From Mucilaginibacter sp. (GTDB lineage: Bacteria; Bacteroidota; Bacteroidia; Sphingobacteriales; Sphingobacteriaceae): a DNA stretch of 64,000 nucleotides. A model generated the notes under the pieces. The model saw only the letters and a list, made by a program, of their open reading frames with translations, searched no databases and had not been told where the DNA came from. Position 1 is the first letter of the stretch; each line of letters starts with the position of its first letter. Below are positions 36,347 to 44,301 of the stretch, piece after piece. The stretch covers positions 1-64,000 of the forward strand of contig JAUCSE010000041.1 in NCBI GenBank assembly GCA_030445275.1, given 5' to 3'. The position numbers were made by a program, and so were the translations under genes.

Positions 36347-37408
36347 ATGAGCATATCCGCATCTAAAAATAGGTTCCAAAAGATCAATCTCACAACAATC
36401 GTTCTGCTTTTTGTTTTGATACTGGCTGGAGGTGTAGTGCGTAGTTCAGGCTCAGGAATGGGTTGTCCTGATTGGCCAAAGTGTTTTGGCAGGTATATTC
36501 CACCTACAAGCAGCGCCGATTTGCCAAAAGACTACAAGCAAAAATATGTAGATAAGCGATTGGCAAAAAATGAGCGCTTTGCCAAAACATTGGATGTATT
36601 TGGTTATAGCGAACTGGCCAAGCGTATCCGCGATGATAAGTCCATATTACTGCCCGAAGAATTTAACGTCAGCAAAACCTGGACAGAGTATATTAATCGC
36701 CTTATTGGCGCCATATCAGGGGTATTCCTGTTCTTATCAGCAATATACGCTTTCAGTTATTGGAAAAGTAGTAAAAGGATAGCTATTTTAAGCATATTGA
36801 ATGTGATACTGGTAGGTTTTCAGGCTTGGCTTGGCTCCATCGTGGTATCAACTAACTTACTGGCCTGGGTAGTTACTGTACACATGCTACTGGCCCTTGC
36901 TATATTAGCCATCGTGATATATACCTATCACCGGGCAAAAGTGTTAAATAACAATATATTAAAAACCAGTGCGCTGATATACATCATTACACTGATAGCT
37001 TTAGTATTAAGTACTTTACAAATAGCCTTTGGTACCGAGGTACGGGAAAAAATAGACGAAGTGGCTACCCAGTTTCAGGGCGGTTACCGAAACAACTGGA
37101 TCACGAGCGCGGGCGATATATTTTCGCAACACCGCGATATGGCCATACTGGTATTTATTATCAATATAATGCTGTATGCTTTAATACGCAAACATTTTAG
37201 CAGGCATTCTATACATCAGCAGTTAATGAGCTTTACCTTTCTCATGATCATGCTGCAGATAGTTACCGGTATATTATTATCATACTGGGCATTGCCACCG
37301 TTTGCACAGGCAGCACATATTGTATTGGCCAGTCTGATATTTGGGGCTCAGTTTTATTTGCTGTTGAATTTGCATCAGTCGGTTAACGTTAAGGGAGTAA
37401 GTAAATGA
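36347..37408 (+). CDS. ctaA: Haem A synthase (COX15/CtaA)
   Basis: A 353-aa inner-membrane protein that oxidises haem O to haem A for the aa3-type oxidase. Eight membrane segments in two four-helix halves; the family pattern includes GGVVRSSGSGMGCPDWPKCFG after the first helix (conserved Cys pair), WTEYINRLIGAISG with the first haem His region equivalents, VTVHMLLALAILAIV and QHRDMAILVF with haem-ligand histidines. An extra loop (about 50-105, Lys-rich) is inserted after the Cys motif, as in other Bacteroidota. Its stop overlaps ctaB (ATGA). Confidence 0.93.
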   Translation: MSISASKNRFQKINLTTIVLLFVLILAGGVVRSSGSGMGCPDWPKCFGRYIPPTSSADLPKDYKQKYVDKRLAKNERFAKTLDVFGYSELAKRIRDDKSILLPEEFNVSKTWTEYINRLIGAISGVFLFLSAIYAFSYWKSSKRIAILSILNVILVGFQAWLGSIVVSTNLLAWVVTVHMLLALAILAIVIYTYHRAKVLNNNILKTSALIYIITLIALVLSTLQIAFGTEVREKIDEVATQFQGGYRNNWITSAGDIFSQHRDMAILVFIINIMLYALIRKHFSRHSIHQQLMSFTFLMIMLQIVTGILLSYWALPPFAQAAHIVLASLIFGAQFYLLLNLHQSVNVKGVSK

Positions 37409-38289
37409 AATGGAGTGATTTTTTGAAACTGATCAAGGCACGGCTCACTTTTTTAGTGGTGTTTTCGGCATCCATATCATTTTTGATAGGCAGCAGGGCA
37501 AATGGTCATATCGACTGGGTAAACTGGGTTAAATTGATTGTAGGGGGCTTTCTAGTAACCTCGGCAGCCAATGCTTTTAACGAGATTATAGAAAAAGACC
37601 TGGATAAGCTGATGAAGCGCACCATGGATCGCCCTATCCCGTCAGGAAAAATGAATACCGGGCAAGCCCTGGTTTTAGGTTTAGGTATGGGTATGGCCGG
37701 TACTTATTTGTTAGGCAGCCTTAACCTGTTAACCGGTTTATTGTCTGTATTCTCTATTTTACTGTATGCATTTGCCTATACACCGTTAAAGCGTAAATCG
37801 CCTATTGCGGTATTTGTAGGTGCTATACCAGGGGCATTGCCACCACTTATCGGCTATGTAGCAGCTACAACAAGTGTAGCTCATCCGATTGGTATAATTG
37901 ATGAAACAGCTCTGATATTGTTCGGTGTCCAGTTTGTATGGCAGTTCCCTCATTTTTGGGCCATTGCCTGGGTTTTGGATGATGATTACAAGCTGGCCGG
38001 TTTCAGGCTATTGCCAACGGGTAACCGTAATTTAGGAAGTGCGGTAATTACCTTTATATTTACATTGATATTGGTGCCGGTAAGTTTACTACCAACATTG
38101 TACCACCATGCAGGCTATTGGTTATTTGGAGTATCCCTGGCATGTAGTTTAGTGTTTTTGTACCAGGCTTTTGGTCTGTTGCGCGCCCAGTCAATTGAGG
38201 CAGCCCGTAAATTAATGTTTGGCTCCTTTATGTATTTACCGGTAGTGCAAATAATGTTTTTAGTTGATTTTATAGGAAAAGTGAAATGA
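37405..38289 (+). CDS. ctaB: Protohaem IX farnesyltransferase (haem O synthase)
   Basis: A 294-aa UbiA-superfamily membrane protein with about eight to nine helices that adds a farnesyl group to haem B to make haem O, the precursor of haem A. The first Asp-rich motif is NEIIEKDLDKLMKRTMDRPIPSG (about 62-84), exactly the family form with MxRTxxRP, and the second lies near YAYTPLKRKSPIAVFVGAIPGALPP. FPHFWAIAWVLDDDYKLAGFRLLP is also characteristic. Start and stop both overlap neighbours by four bases, so the three genes are translationally coupled. Confidence 0.95.
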   Translation: MKWSDFLKLIKARLTFLVVFSASISFLIGSRANGHIDWVNWVKLIVGGFLVTSAANAFNEIIEKDLDKLMKRTMDRPIPSGKMNTGQALVLGLGMGMAGTYLLGSLNLLTGLLSVFSILLYAFAYTPLKRKSPIAVFVGAIPGALPPLIGYVAATTSVAHPIGIIDETALILFGVQFVWQFPHFWAIAWVLDDDYKLAGFRLLPTGNRNLGSAVITFIFTLILVPVSLLPTLYHHAGYWLFGVSLACSLVFLYQAFGLLRAQSIEAARKLMFGSFMYLPVVQIMFLVDFIGKVK

Positions 38290-38870
38290 TGGCTCAGATA
38301 CAGAAAAATAACGACAGGCTTGATCTGGCTCCCAAAAAGTTTAACATGTGGATCTTTATATTCACATCGTTTATGTTTTTTGCGGCGTTAACCAGCGGGT
38401 TTATTGTTTATAGTGGCGGCAGGGGGCATGGGCTTAATGTAATTATGCCCAGTGCATTTTTATACAGTACCATTATCATCGCGATTAGCAGTGGTACATT
38501 GTTTTTAGCGCAAAAGGCCGCGAAAGGTTTGCAGTTTAGTAAACAAAGAATGTTTTTATGGATCACTTTTATATTAGGTGTGGCATTTTTTATAAACCAG
38601 GTATATGCCTGGTATGTGCTAACCTACAGAATGAATGTGTATCTTACAGATACTAACGCATCGCGTTCGTTTGTTTACATATTTACTGGCATGCATTTGG
38701 TGCACATTATTGCAGCCATATTGTTATTATTAAACACCCTTAGGGGGACATACAAGAATATTCCGCAGGTGCGAAACCTGTTTAAAATGGAAATGACCTC
38801 TATTTTTTGGCATTTTCTCGGAATTATATGGATTTATCTGTATGTTTTTTTACTTTTGAACCAAAATTAA
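38286..38870 (+). CDS. Cytochrome c oxidase subunit III-like protein
   Basis: A 194-aa membrane protein with five hydrophobic segments, matching a short subunit III (CoxP-like). The ending FYI/FTGMHLVHIIAAILLLLNTL and FWHFLGIIWIYLYVFLLL is the subunit III signature (H-x-x-H, W-H-F-x-x-x-x-W). It overlaps ctaB by four bases and precedes a second, longer subunit III by 22 bases, so the locus has two subunit III paralogues. Which one is assembled with CoxA/CoxB cannot be decided from sequence. Confidence 0.88.
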   Translation: MMAQIQKNNDRLDLAPKKFNMWIFIFTSFMFFAALTSGFIVYSGGRGHGLNVIMPSAFLYSTIIIAISSGTLFLAQKAAKGLQFSKQRMFLWITFILGVAFFINQVYAWYVLTYRMNVYLTDTNASRSFVYIFTGMHLVHIIAAILLLLNTLRGTYKNIPQVRNLFKMEMTSIFWHFLGIIWIYLYVFLLLNQN

Positions 38871-38892
38871 TACACCCATATATTAAGTACAA

Positions 38893-39615
38893 ATGAGTAC
38901 AACAGTTTCCCAAATTGATGAAGTAAAAACAACTCCGTGGTCAGGAGGAAGGTCTCCCTTCAATGTGGAGTACGGAAAAATGATGATGTGGTTCTTTCTC
39001 CTTTCGGATGCATTTACCTTTTCGTCGTTATTGATCTCTTACGGCTCATTGCGTTTCAGCGCAAGTGTATGGCCTGCGGCTGATAAGGTTTTCCAATCGG
39101 TACCCGGCCTACTTGATCATGGCGCACCATTAGTTTTCGTAGGTATAATGACCTTTATACTGATCCTTAGTTCAGTTACCATGGTATTGGCTGTTGAAGC
39201 GGGCCATCGTAACGCGAAAAAAGAAGTGGTTTGGTGGATGATAGCTACTGTTATAGGTGGTTTCATGTTCCTGGGTTGCCAGGCTTTAGAGTGGGCACAC
39301 TTACATCATGAAGGTTTCTGGTGGGGCAGCACTCCTCCTTTGGAAGAGTTAGGCAAATTTTTTCATGAAGGTGGTACTGAAGCCGCAAGGCACATGACTG
39401 CGCAGGAGTTTGCTAACCTATTTTTTACCATAACAGGTTTCCACGGTTTCCACGTATTTACAGGGGTAATTATCAATATCATTATTACAGTTAACGTATT
39501 GTTAGGTACTTACGAAAAACGCGGCAGCTATTTAATGGTCGAAAAAGTAGGCCTTTACTGGCACTTTGTAGATCTTGTTTGGGTATTCGTATTTACATTC
39601 TTTTACTTAGTATAA
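38893..39615 (+). CDS. coxC: Cytochrome c oxidase subunit III
   Basis: A 240-aa membrane subunit with about six helices. Seen: FNVEYGKMMMWFFLLSDAFTFSSLL near the start (the WFFLxSDxxxF motif of subunit III), ALEWAHL with the helix IV Glu, FFTITGFHGFHVFTGV with the conserved His residues, and WHFVDLVWVFVFTFFYLV at the end. It stabilises the catalytic subunit and proton uptake. A long acidic/His loop (about 140-175) lies between helices. It is followed after 11 bases by subunit IV. Confidence 0.94.
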   Translation: MSTTVSQIDEVKTTPWSGGRSPFNVEYGKMMMWFFLLSDAFTFSSLLISYGSLRFSASVWPAADKVFQSVPGLLDHGAPLVFVGIMTFILILSSVTMVLAVEAGHRNAKKEVVWWMIATVIGGFMFLGCQALEWAHLHHEGFWWGSTPPLEELGKFFHEGGTEAARHMTAQEFANLFFTITGFHGFHVFTGVIINIIITVNVLLGTYEKRGSYLMVEKVGLYWHFVDLVWVFVFTFFYLV

Positions 39616-39626
39616 AAACATTATAT

Positions 39627-39971
39627 ATGTCAACAGATACACATGAAGTTCACCACGAAGGCGGCGAACACGAAACAATGACCAAGGGAAGGATATTAAA
39701 AGTGGCTGGTATTTTATCAGCTATTACTGCAGTGGAATTTGTTATAGCACTGCTACTGGTACCGAAAGGCATTATTCCAATAGAGTATGCAAACCCGGTT
39801 TATATCGTTTTAACGTTATTTAAAGCATTTTATATAGTGGCTTACTTTATGCACTTAAAGTTCGAGAAACTGGGTTTAGCATTAGCCATCATAGTGCCTA
39901 TACTATTTATTATCGGTTTAATTCTGGTACTTACTAACGAGAGCCACCACTGGGTTAACCTGCGGGGATAA
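39627..39971 (+). CDS. Cytochrome c oxidase subunit IV (caa3/quinol-oxidase type)
   Basis: A 114-aa protein with three membrane helices (about 24-46, 52-73 and 85-104) and the COX4-pro pattern FKAFYIVAYFMHLKFEKLG. The N-terminus is His/Glu-rich (HEVHHEGGEHE), echoing the His-rich start of CoxA. A longer frame opens at 39579 inside coxC, but ATG 39627 is chosen because the upstream part only repeats coxC sequence in another frame. Its stop overlaps the SCO start (TAATGA). Confidence 0.88.
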   Translation: MSTDTHEVHHEGGEHETMTKGRILKVAGILSAITAVEFVIALLLVPKGIIPIEYANPVYIVLTLFKAFYIVAYFMHLKFEKLGLALAIIVPILFIIGLILVLTNESHHWVNLRG

Positions 39972-40669
39972 TGAAGGCCACTATAGGAAAAAAAATTATA
40001 ATCCTGGTGCTCATACTAGCAGTACCAGGATTTTTATATTATTTACTTACCGCTAAAGGGAAAAACAGGTATAAACCACTGGCCATTTACGGGCCTAAAG
40101 TGGTACAAAAAACAGGTCATCAGTTTCACGGCAGGTTTATACCCGATACCATTTACCACCAGCTGCCCGCCTTTACACTTACTGACCAGGATGGTAAGCA
40201 GGTATCTGAAGCAACCTTTAAGGGGAAAATATTTGTAGCTGGATTTTTTTATACACATTGCCCGGCAGTATGCGCCACCATCAACCGGAATATGAGTTAT
40301 ATGGTTGATACCTACCGGAAAAACAAAATGGTGTACTTTGCATCCATTACCGTTGACCCTGAACATGATTCAACAGTTGTATTAAAAAAATATGCCGCAA
40401 GCCTGCAACCTGCTTCAAACCGCTGGTTGTTTTTAACGGGCGATACCACCTCCATTTACAGCCTGGCCCGCAAGGGTTTTTTGGTTGATGCCCTGAAGGC
40501 CGGTGATAACGATTATATATACAGCGATAAACTGATCCTGATTGATCAGGAAAAACGCATCAGGGGATATTACTCGGGCGCTAATACCAATGATATTAAT
40601 CGCCTTACTGACGAAATTAAAGTACTCATAGCCGAAGAGCTGCGTAAAGTTGATAAAGCTTTGTATTAG
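39971..40669 (+). CDS. SCO1/SenC-family copper chaperone
   Basis: A 232-aa membrane-anchored thioredoxin-fold protein that delivers copper to, or reduces, the CuA site of oxidase subunit II. A single N-terminal helix (about 8-27) anchors it. The metal-binding CPAVC (Cys97 and Cys101) follows AGFFYTH, and the third ligand His lies in SITVDPEHDS. Both are intact. It starts inside the stop codon of the subunit IV gene and so belongs to the same operon; the following gap contains a stutter palindrome. Confidence 0.92.
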   Translation: MKATIGKKIIILVLILAVPGFLYYLLTAKGKNRYKPLAIYGPKVVQKTGHQFHGRFIPDTIYHQLPAFTLTDQDGKQVSEATFKGKIFVAGFFYTHCPAVCATINRNMSYMVDTYRKNKMVYFASITVDPEHDSTVVLKKYAASLQPASNRWLFLTGDTTSIYSLARKGFLVDALKAGDNDYIYSDKLILIDQEKRIRGYYSGANTNDINRLTDEIKVLIAEELRKVDKALY

Positions 40670-40687
40670 ATATAAGAAACAAGATGT

Positions 40688-40775
40688 AAGAATCAAGAAC
40701 GAATATTGGGGATGCTTACACTAATGAAAAAACAAAAAATGAATCTTGACTCTTTCGTCTTGATTTCTGATTCTT
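40688..40775. repeat. Stutter palindrome of AAGAATCAAGA words
   Basis: AAGAATCAAGA (40688-40698) and further AAGAAACAAGA-like words on the left are mirrored by TCTTGACTCTT and TCTTGATTTCTGATTCTT (40744-40775) on the right. It lies between the SCO and DUF420 genes. Confidence 0.6.
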
Positions 40776-40781
40776 AAAAGA

Positions 40782-41357
40782 ATGACCGATAAATTTATAA
40801 TCCGCTTTGTTGCGGCTGTAACCATATTTGTAATTACAGTTGTTATTGTGCTCAACAGGCACCTGATTCCGGGGCCGGCGGTGGCTCCGGCATTTACGCC
40901 GTATTTACCCATGCTTAACGCCTTCTTGAATGGCACCTGCACAATATTGTTGCTTACCTCTTTATATTTTATTAAACAAGGTAATATTACGGTTCATAAA
41001 AGGCTTAACATCATTACTTTCTGCTTTTCGTCATTATTCTTGGTGTCGTATATTCTGTTCCATTACCTGATGCGCAATGATACCCTATATGGTGATGCTA
41101 ATTTTGACGGCGTGTTATCGCCGGATGAACGTGCTTCGGCTGGTGGTTTACGTACTTTGTACTTATGCATATTGGTACCGCACATTGTACTAGCAGCCGG
41201 TGTTTTACCGCTCATTTTGTTAAGTTTTTATCGCGGATTACAAATGCAGGTTGAAAAACATAAGAAATTAGTAAGATGGGCGTTCCCTATATGGCTATAC
41301 GTTACAGTTACCGGCGTTATTGTTTATTTGATGATACGGCCTTATTACCATTTTTAA
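40782..41357 (+). CDS. DUF420 membrane protein (CtaM-like)
   Basis: A 191-aa membrane protein with five hydrophobic segments of the DUF420 family, which clusters with aa3-type oxidases and is needed for oxidase assembly in Firmicutes (CtaM). Conserved features here: LPMLNAFLNGTCTILLLTSLYFIKQGN, HKRLNIITFCFSSLFLVSYILFHY, LCILVPHIVLAAGVLPLILLSFYRG and KHKKLVRWAFPIWLYVTVTGVIVYLMI, with repeated His that could bind haem or copper. Assembly role here is inferred from family and location. Confidence 0.88.
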   Translation: MTDKFIIRFVAAVTIFVITVVIVLNRHLIPGPAVAPAFTPYLPMLNAFLNGTCTILLLTSLYFIKQGNITVHKRLNIITFCFSSLFLVSYILFHYLMRNDTLYGDANFDGVLSPDERASAGGLRTLYLCILVPHIVLAAGVLPLILLSFYRGLQMQVEKHKKLVRWAFPIWLYVTVTGVIVYLMIRPYYHF

Positions 41358-41369
41358 TTAATAATTAGT

Positions 41370-41377
41370 TAATTTTG
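41370..41377 (+). promoter_or_regulatory. -7 promoter box next to the 92-aa gene
   Basis: TAATTTTG matches TAnnTTTG and ends five bases before the ATG at 41383, implying a nearly leaderless transcript. Confidence 0.4.
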
Positions 41378-41382
41378 TCCAT

Positions 41383-41661
41383 ATGAAAACAGGTTTTAAA
41401 ATTATATTGGTTGCAGTTGCCCTGGGGCTTTTGGTAGGCATTAGGCAGCCTGTAAAAGCACAATGCGCACAATGTGCCGCCACCGTTGAAACCAATTCAA
41501 AAAACGGCGGTGATGCAGCTAAAGGACTAAATAATGGCATTTTATTTTTATTAGGCGCACCATACCTTGCTGTCGGAGTTGTTGGCTTTATATGGTACAA
41601 AAAATATCGTCGTAAAAATGTGGATATCAGTATGCGTAACGAAAAGCTGCATTTGAACTAA
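41383..41661 (+). CDS. Small conserved membrane protein of the oxidase cluster, 92 aa
   Basis: The protein has an N-terminal signal or anchor (about 6-26, ending VKA), a short Cys pair CAQCAATVETN (about 28-38) and a C-terminal membrane helix (about 55-75) followed by a basic tail (KKYRRKN). No annotated family is recalled with confidence, but proteins of this shape recur beside Bacteroidota oxidase genes. A role in copper handling is possible because of the C-x-x-C; this is speculation. The downstream DUF983 gene follows after an 88-base spacer. Confidence 0.72.
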   Translation: MKTGFKIILVAVALGLLVGIRQPVKAQCAQCAATVETNSKNGGDAAKGLNNGILFLLGAPYLAVGVVGFIWYKKYRRKNVDISMRNEKLHLN

Positions 41662-41745
41662 GGTGCGTGTTTCGTGTTGCCGGGTTTGTGTTTATCATGT
41701 GCCCGAGCCACACACCTCGAACCTCGAACCACACAAAACCTACAA
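41662..41745. repeat. Stutter palindrome before the DUF983 gene
   Basis: Left words GTGCGTGTTTCGTGTTGCCGG and GGGTTTGTG are loosely mirrored on the right by CACACACCTCGAACCTCGAA and CCACACAAAACC. The frame readable through it (from 41663) is therefore not used as a gene start. Confidence 0.5.
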
Positions 41746-41749
41746 CATT

Positions 41750-42154
41750 ATGTCTCAGACGCCAAAGTCGTGGGCTATGCTTCACTGTAAATGCCCGCGT
41801 TGCCGTAGGGGGGATATGTTTCAGGGTGGAGCTTATAGCTTTTCGAACAAAATAAACCTCAACTGCCCGCATTGCAATTTGCACTTTGAAATAGAGCCGG
41901 GATATTTTTATGCTGCTATGTATGTAAGTTATGCCTTAAATGTGGGTGAGGCATTGGGGCTTGCCTGGCTTACTTACCTGATAAGCCATAATACCGATTC
42001 GCCCTGGTTGTATTTAAGTGTCATAATTTTAGGTTGCTTTGCATTGGCACCTATAAATTTCAGATATTCGCGTGTGTTTTTGTTATATTGGTTATCGCCA
42101 AAAATACATTACCAGCCATATTTAGATACCGATGATACAACAGGAAAGTCTTGA
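41750..42154 (+). CDS. DUF983 zinc-ribbon membrane protein
   Basis: A 134-aa protein: a zinc-ribbon-like N-terminus with CKCPRCRRGDMFQ (about 15-27) and CPHC (about 44-47), then two membrane helices (about 60-82 and 88-107). This is the DUF983 family, regularly found beside oxidase or haem A genes; its function is not known. ATG 41750 is preferred over the frame start at 41663, which lies in a palindromic spacer. Its last 23 bases overlap the DUF2461 gene. Confidence 0.88.
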   Translation: MSQTPKSWAMLHCKCPRCRRGDMFQGGAYSFSNKINLNCPHCNLHFEIEPGYFYAAMYVSYALNVGEALGLAWLTYLISHNTDSPWLYLSVIILGCFALAPINFRYSRVFLLYWLSPKIHYQPYLDTDDTTGKS

Positions 42155-42797
42155 ATTTTTAAAAGATCTCGTTAATAACAATAATCGCGAATGGTTTTTG
42201 GTCAATAAAGAGCGGTATGATAAAGCCCGCGAAAACATAATTGATTTTACAGGCCAGCTATTAAAAACCATGCACAAGGTTGACCCCGGCATTGATGAGG
42301 CCCTTGATCCCAAGAAATGCGTGATGCGTATTTACCGCGATGTCCGTTTCAGAAAAGATAAAACACCTTATAAAAATAACTTTGGTATAAGCCTGCCCAC
42401 ACAAGGTTTAAGGTTAGGGGGGGCCGAGTATTATTTGCAAATACAGCCTGATGGTAACTCGTTTATTGCCGGTGGCTATTGGATGCCCGAGGCCGCGCAC
42501 TTAAAAGCCATACGCCAGGAAATTGATTATAACGCCCATGACCTGCGGAAGATCATTGACGACAAAGAATTTATTAAACTATTCGGCGATTTTAAGCAGC
42601 AGGAGCAACTAAAAACTGTTCCGCGGGAATATGGTGCCGATAATGAAAATATCGACCTGTTGAAGCTTAAAAGCTTTATAGCCTGGCATAAGATAGCAGA
42701 TAAGGATATAGTTAAAAGCAACGCCACGGAAAATATTGCTGATATATGCCGGCATATATACCCGCTTAATGTTTTTTTAAGAAATGCACTTGCATAA
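42132..42797 (+). CDS. DUF2461 family protein
   Basis: A 221-aa soluble protein of the DUF2461/TIGR02453 family. The signature text is present: QESLEFLKDLVNNNNREWFLVNKERYDKARE at the start, then RIYRDVRFRKDKTPYKNNFG and YYLQIQPDGNSFIAGGYWMPEA. No enzymatic activity is known. It overlaps the DUF983 gene by 23 bases and probably is the last gene of the respiratory block, before the OmpA lipoprotein gene 32 bases on. Confidence 0.9.
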   Translation: MIQQESLEFLKDLVNNNNREWFLVNKERYDKARENIIDFTGQLLKTMHKVDPGIDEALDPKKCVMRIYRDVRFRKDKTPYKNNFGISLPTQGLRLGGAEYYLQIQPDGNSFIAGGYWMPEAAHLKAIRQEIDYNAHDLRKIIDDKEFIKLFGDFKQQEQLKTVPREYGADNENIDLLKLKSFIAWHKIADKDIVKSNATENIADICRHIYPLNVFLRNALA

Positions 42798-42829
42798 TAC
42801 ATTTACATAAATCCTATATTACAATTACC

Positions 42830-43636
42830 ATGAAGATTCAATATTATCTGTTTGCCGCCCTGTTGTGTCTTAGTTTATATTCATGCAAGATCATGTCGCC
42901 TAAAGCATACAAGGCGCTGATCGCGGAGCGCGATTCCTTAACTACCCGTACCGAAACGCTGGAAACCCAGGTTTTTCAGCTAAAAGCCGATACCATGCGC
43001 TTACACCGCGAATTGTTTAACCTACAGAACAACAACAGCGCACTGAATAGTAACCTGAATACCAGCTCATCAAAATTAAAACGTTTAGCGGCTGATTTGG
43101 AAAAGCGTGAAGCCCGTTTAAAGGAAGTGGAAGATATTTTGCATAAACGTGATGAGGCTGCTAACGCCCTGAAAAATAAATTGCAGCAAGCCTTGCTTGG
43201 CTTTCAGCAAAGTGGCTTAACGGTTGATATCCGTAACGGAAAGGTATACGTTTCATTGGCTGATAAACTACTGTTCCCATCAGGTAGTATTGTTATTGAT
43301 GATAAAGGTAAGGCAGCCTTAAAGCAACTGGCTGTAGTGCTCAATAAAGAACCAGATATTAACATGGCCATTGAAGGCCATACCGACGATAAAAAGGTAA
43401 TAAACCTGGGCCAGATCAAAGACAACTGGGATCTGAGCGTTTTACGCGCCACCTCAGTAACCCGGTATTTAACCGAAGTTGAAAAAGTTGATCCGCACCG
43501 GTTAACAGCCACAGGTAAAAGCGAGTTCCAGCCTATTGACCCGGCGCCAACCAACGAGGCACGTGCCAAAAACAGGCGCATTGAAATTGTGCTGACACCA
43601 AAACTGGATGAGTTGTATAACCTCATCACTAAATAA
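42830..43636 (+). CDS. OmpA-family peptidoglycan-binding lipoprotein
   Basis: A 268-aa cell-envelope protein. The signal ends in a lipobox at SLYSC (Cys19). A long coiled coil (about 30-120, with TETLETQVFQLKADTMRLHREL) separates it from an OmpA domain (about 140-265), where NMAIEGHTDDKKV and RAKNRRIEIVL carry the Asp and Arg that bind the diaminopimelate of peptidoglycan. It links the outer membrane to the cell wall. A clear terminator follows. Confidence 0.92.
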   Translation: MKIQYYLFAALLCLSLYSCKIMSPKAYKALIAERDSLTTRTETLETQVFQLKADTMRLHRELFNLQNNNSALNSNLNTSSSKLKRLAADLEKREARLKEVEDILHKRDEAANALKNKLQQALLGFQQSGLTVDIRNGKVYVSLADKLLFPSGSIVIDDKGKAALKQLAVVLNKEPDINMAIEGHTDDKKVINLGQIKDNWDLSVLRATSVTRYLTEVEKVDPHRLTATGKSEFQPIDPAPTNEARAKNRRIEIVLTPKLDELYNLITK

Positions 43637-43639
43637 AGA

Positions 43640-43670
43640 AAAAGGCTCCCGGTTACCAGGAGCCTTTTTC
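43640..43670 (+). terminator. Terminator after the OmpA lipoprotein gene
   Basis: AAAAGGCTCC (43640-43649) pairs with GGAGCCTTTT (43659-43668) around a nine-base loop, with a T run. Confidence 0.85.
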
Positions 43671-43690
43671 TTTATACACTATATATCTGC

Positions 43691-43743
43691 GTCATTGCGA
43701 GGAACGAAGCAATCTCTATGCTGTACAGAGCGATCGCAATGAC
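43691..43743. repeat. GTCATTGCGAGG-type dispersed repeat
   Basis: GTCATTGCGA (43691-43700) pairs with TCGCAATGAC (43734-43743); GAAGCAATCTCTA and CTGTACAGAG fill the inside. Confidence 0.75.
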
Positions 43744-43761
43744 GTATTTGATAAAATAAAA

Positions 43762-43841
43762 TGTCATGCTGAACGAAGTGAAGCATCTATTGACCACAAT
43801 TCATATCGCCGAATAGATCCTTCACTTCGTTCAGGATGACA
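43762..43841. repeat. GTCATGCTGAACGAAGTGAAG-type palindromic repeat
   Basis: Two 30-base arms, 43762-43791 and 43812-43841, are inverted copies with 28 of 30 matches (ATGCTGAACGAAGTGAAGCA against its complement). A relative lies at 56849-56942. Confidence 0.8.
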
Positions 43842-43857
43842 AGATGGGTAAAAGAAA

Positions 43858-44160
43858 TTACTCAATAACCTCCATCAGTGTATTAAACATCACGAACTTT
43901 TCAGGAAACTGTTCCTGGTGGATAGCCTGGAATTTGTGCAGGTGGTTCATGTAATATTGCTGAAACTGGTGAATGTTATCGGCATTGTATTGAATACAGT
44001 AGGTAACCCCCTCATTGGGCGAGTCAATAACTGTTAAAATTTTATAAGAGCTGAAAAGCCCGGTAGCCATTATAGCTGGTATGTGAACGGTTTTTATCCA
44101 GTTAAGCCATTCTTCCCGAATGGTTTCGTCTAGTATTATAGTATCGTTATATACAATCAT
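43858..44160 (-). CDS. DUF4286 family protein, 100 aa
   Basis: A 100-aa soluble protein. IVYNDTIILDETIREEWLNWIKTVHIPAIMATGLF at the start, then YCIQYNADNIHQFQQYYMNHLHKFQAIHQEQFPEKFVMFNT, matches the DUF4286 pattern (ferredoxin-like fold, related to EthD or antibiotic-monooxygenase dimers). No function is known. A TATTTTTG box at 44168-44175 ends seven bases before the ATG, so the transcript is almost leaderless. Confidence 0.85.
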   Translation of the reverse strand: MIVYNDTIILDETIREEWLNWIKTVHIPAIMATGLFSSYKILTVIDSPNEGVTYCIQYNADNIHQFQQYYMNHLHKFQAIHQEQFPEKFVMFNTLMEVIE

Positions 44161-44167
44161 CGTGTTG

Positions 44168-44175
44168 CAAAAATA
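44168..44175 (-). promoter_or_regulatory. -7 promoter box for the DUF4286 gene
   Basis: TATTTTTG on the minus strand, seven bases before the start codon. Confidence 0.45.
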
Positions 44176-44196
44176 GTTATTTAGTTGAGTAAGTTC

Positions 44197-44295
44197 GATT
44201 GAGTTGATTAGGTTAGATTGAGTTGAGGGAGTTTGATATATTAACTACTCACTTATTCAGCCTAATCAACTCAATCTAACCTAATCAACTCAATC
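44197..44295. repeat. 30-bp perfect inverted repeat of TTGAGTTGATTAGG words
   Basis: Two perfect 30-base inverted arms, 44197-44226 and 44266-44295. Each arm holds two copies of GATTGAGTTGA separated by TTAGGTTA. It lies between the stop of the TPR gene and the start of DUF4286 and could end transcription of the former. Confidence 0.85.
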
Positions 44296-44301
44296 AACCG
44301 A

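Noticed and set aside
41663..41749. Longer start for the DUF983 protein
   Set aside because: The extra 29 residues come from a palindromic spacer and do not resemble the family; ATG 41750 fits the normal N-terminus.
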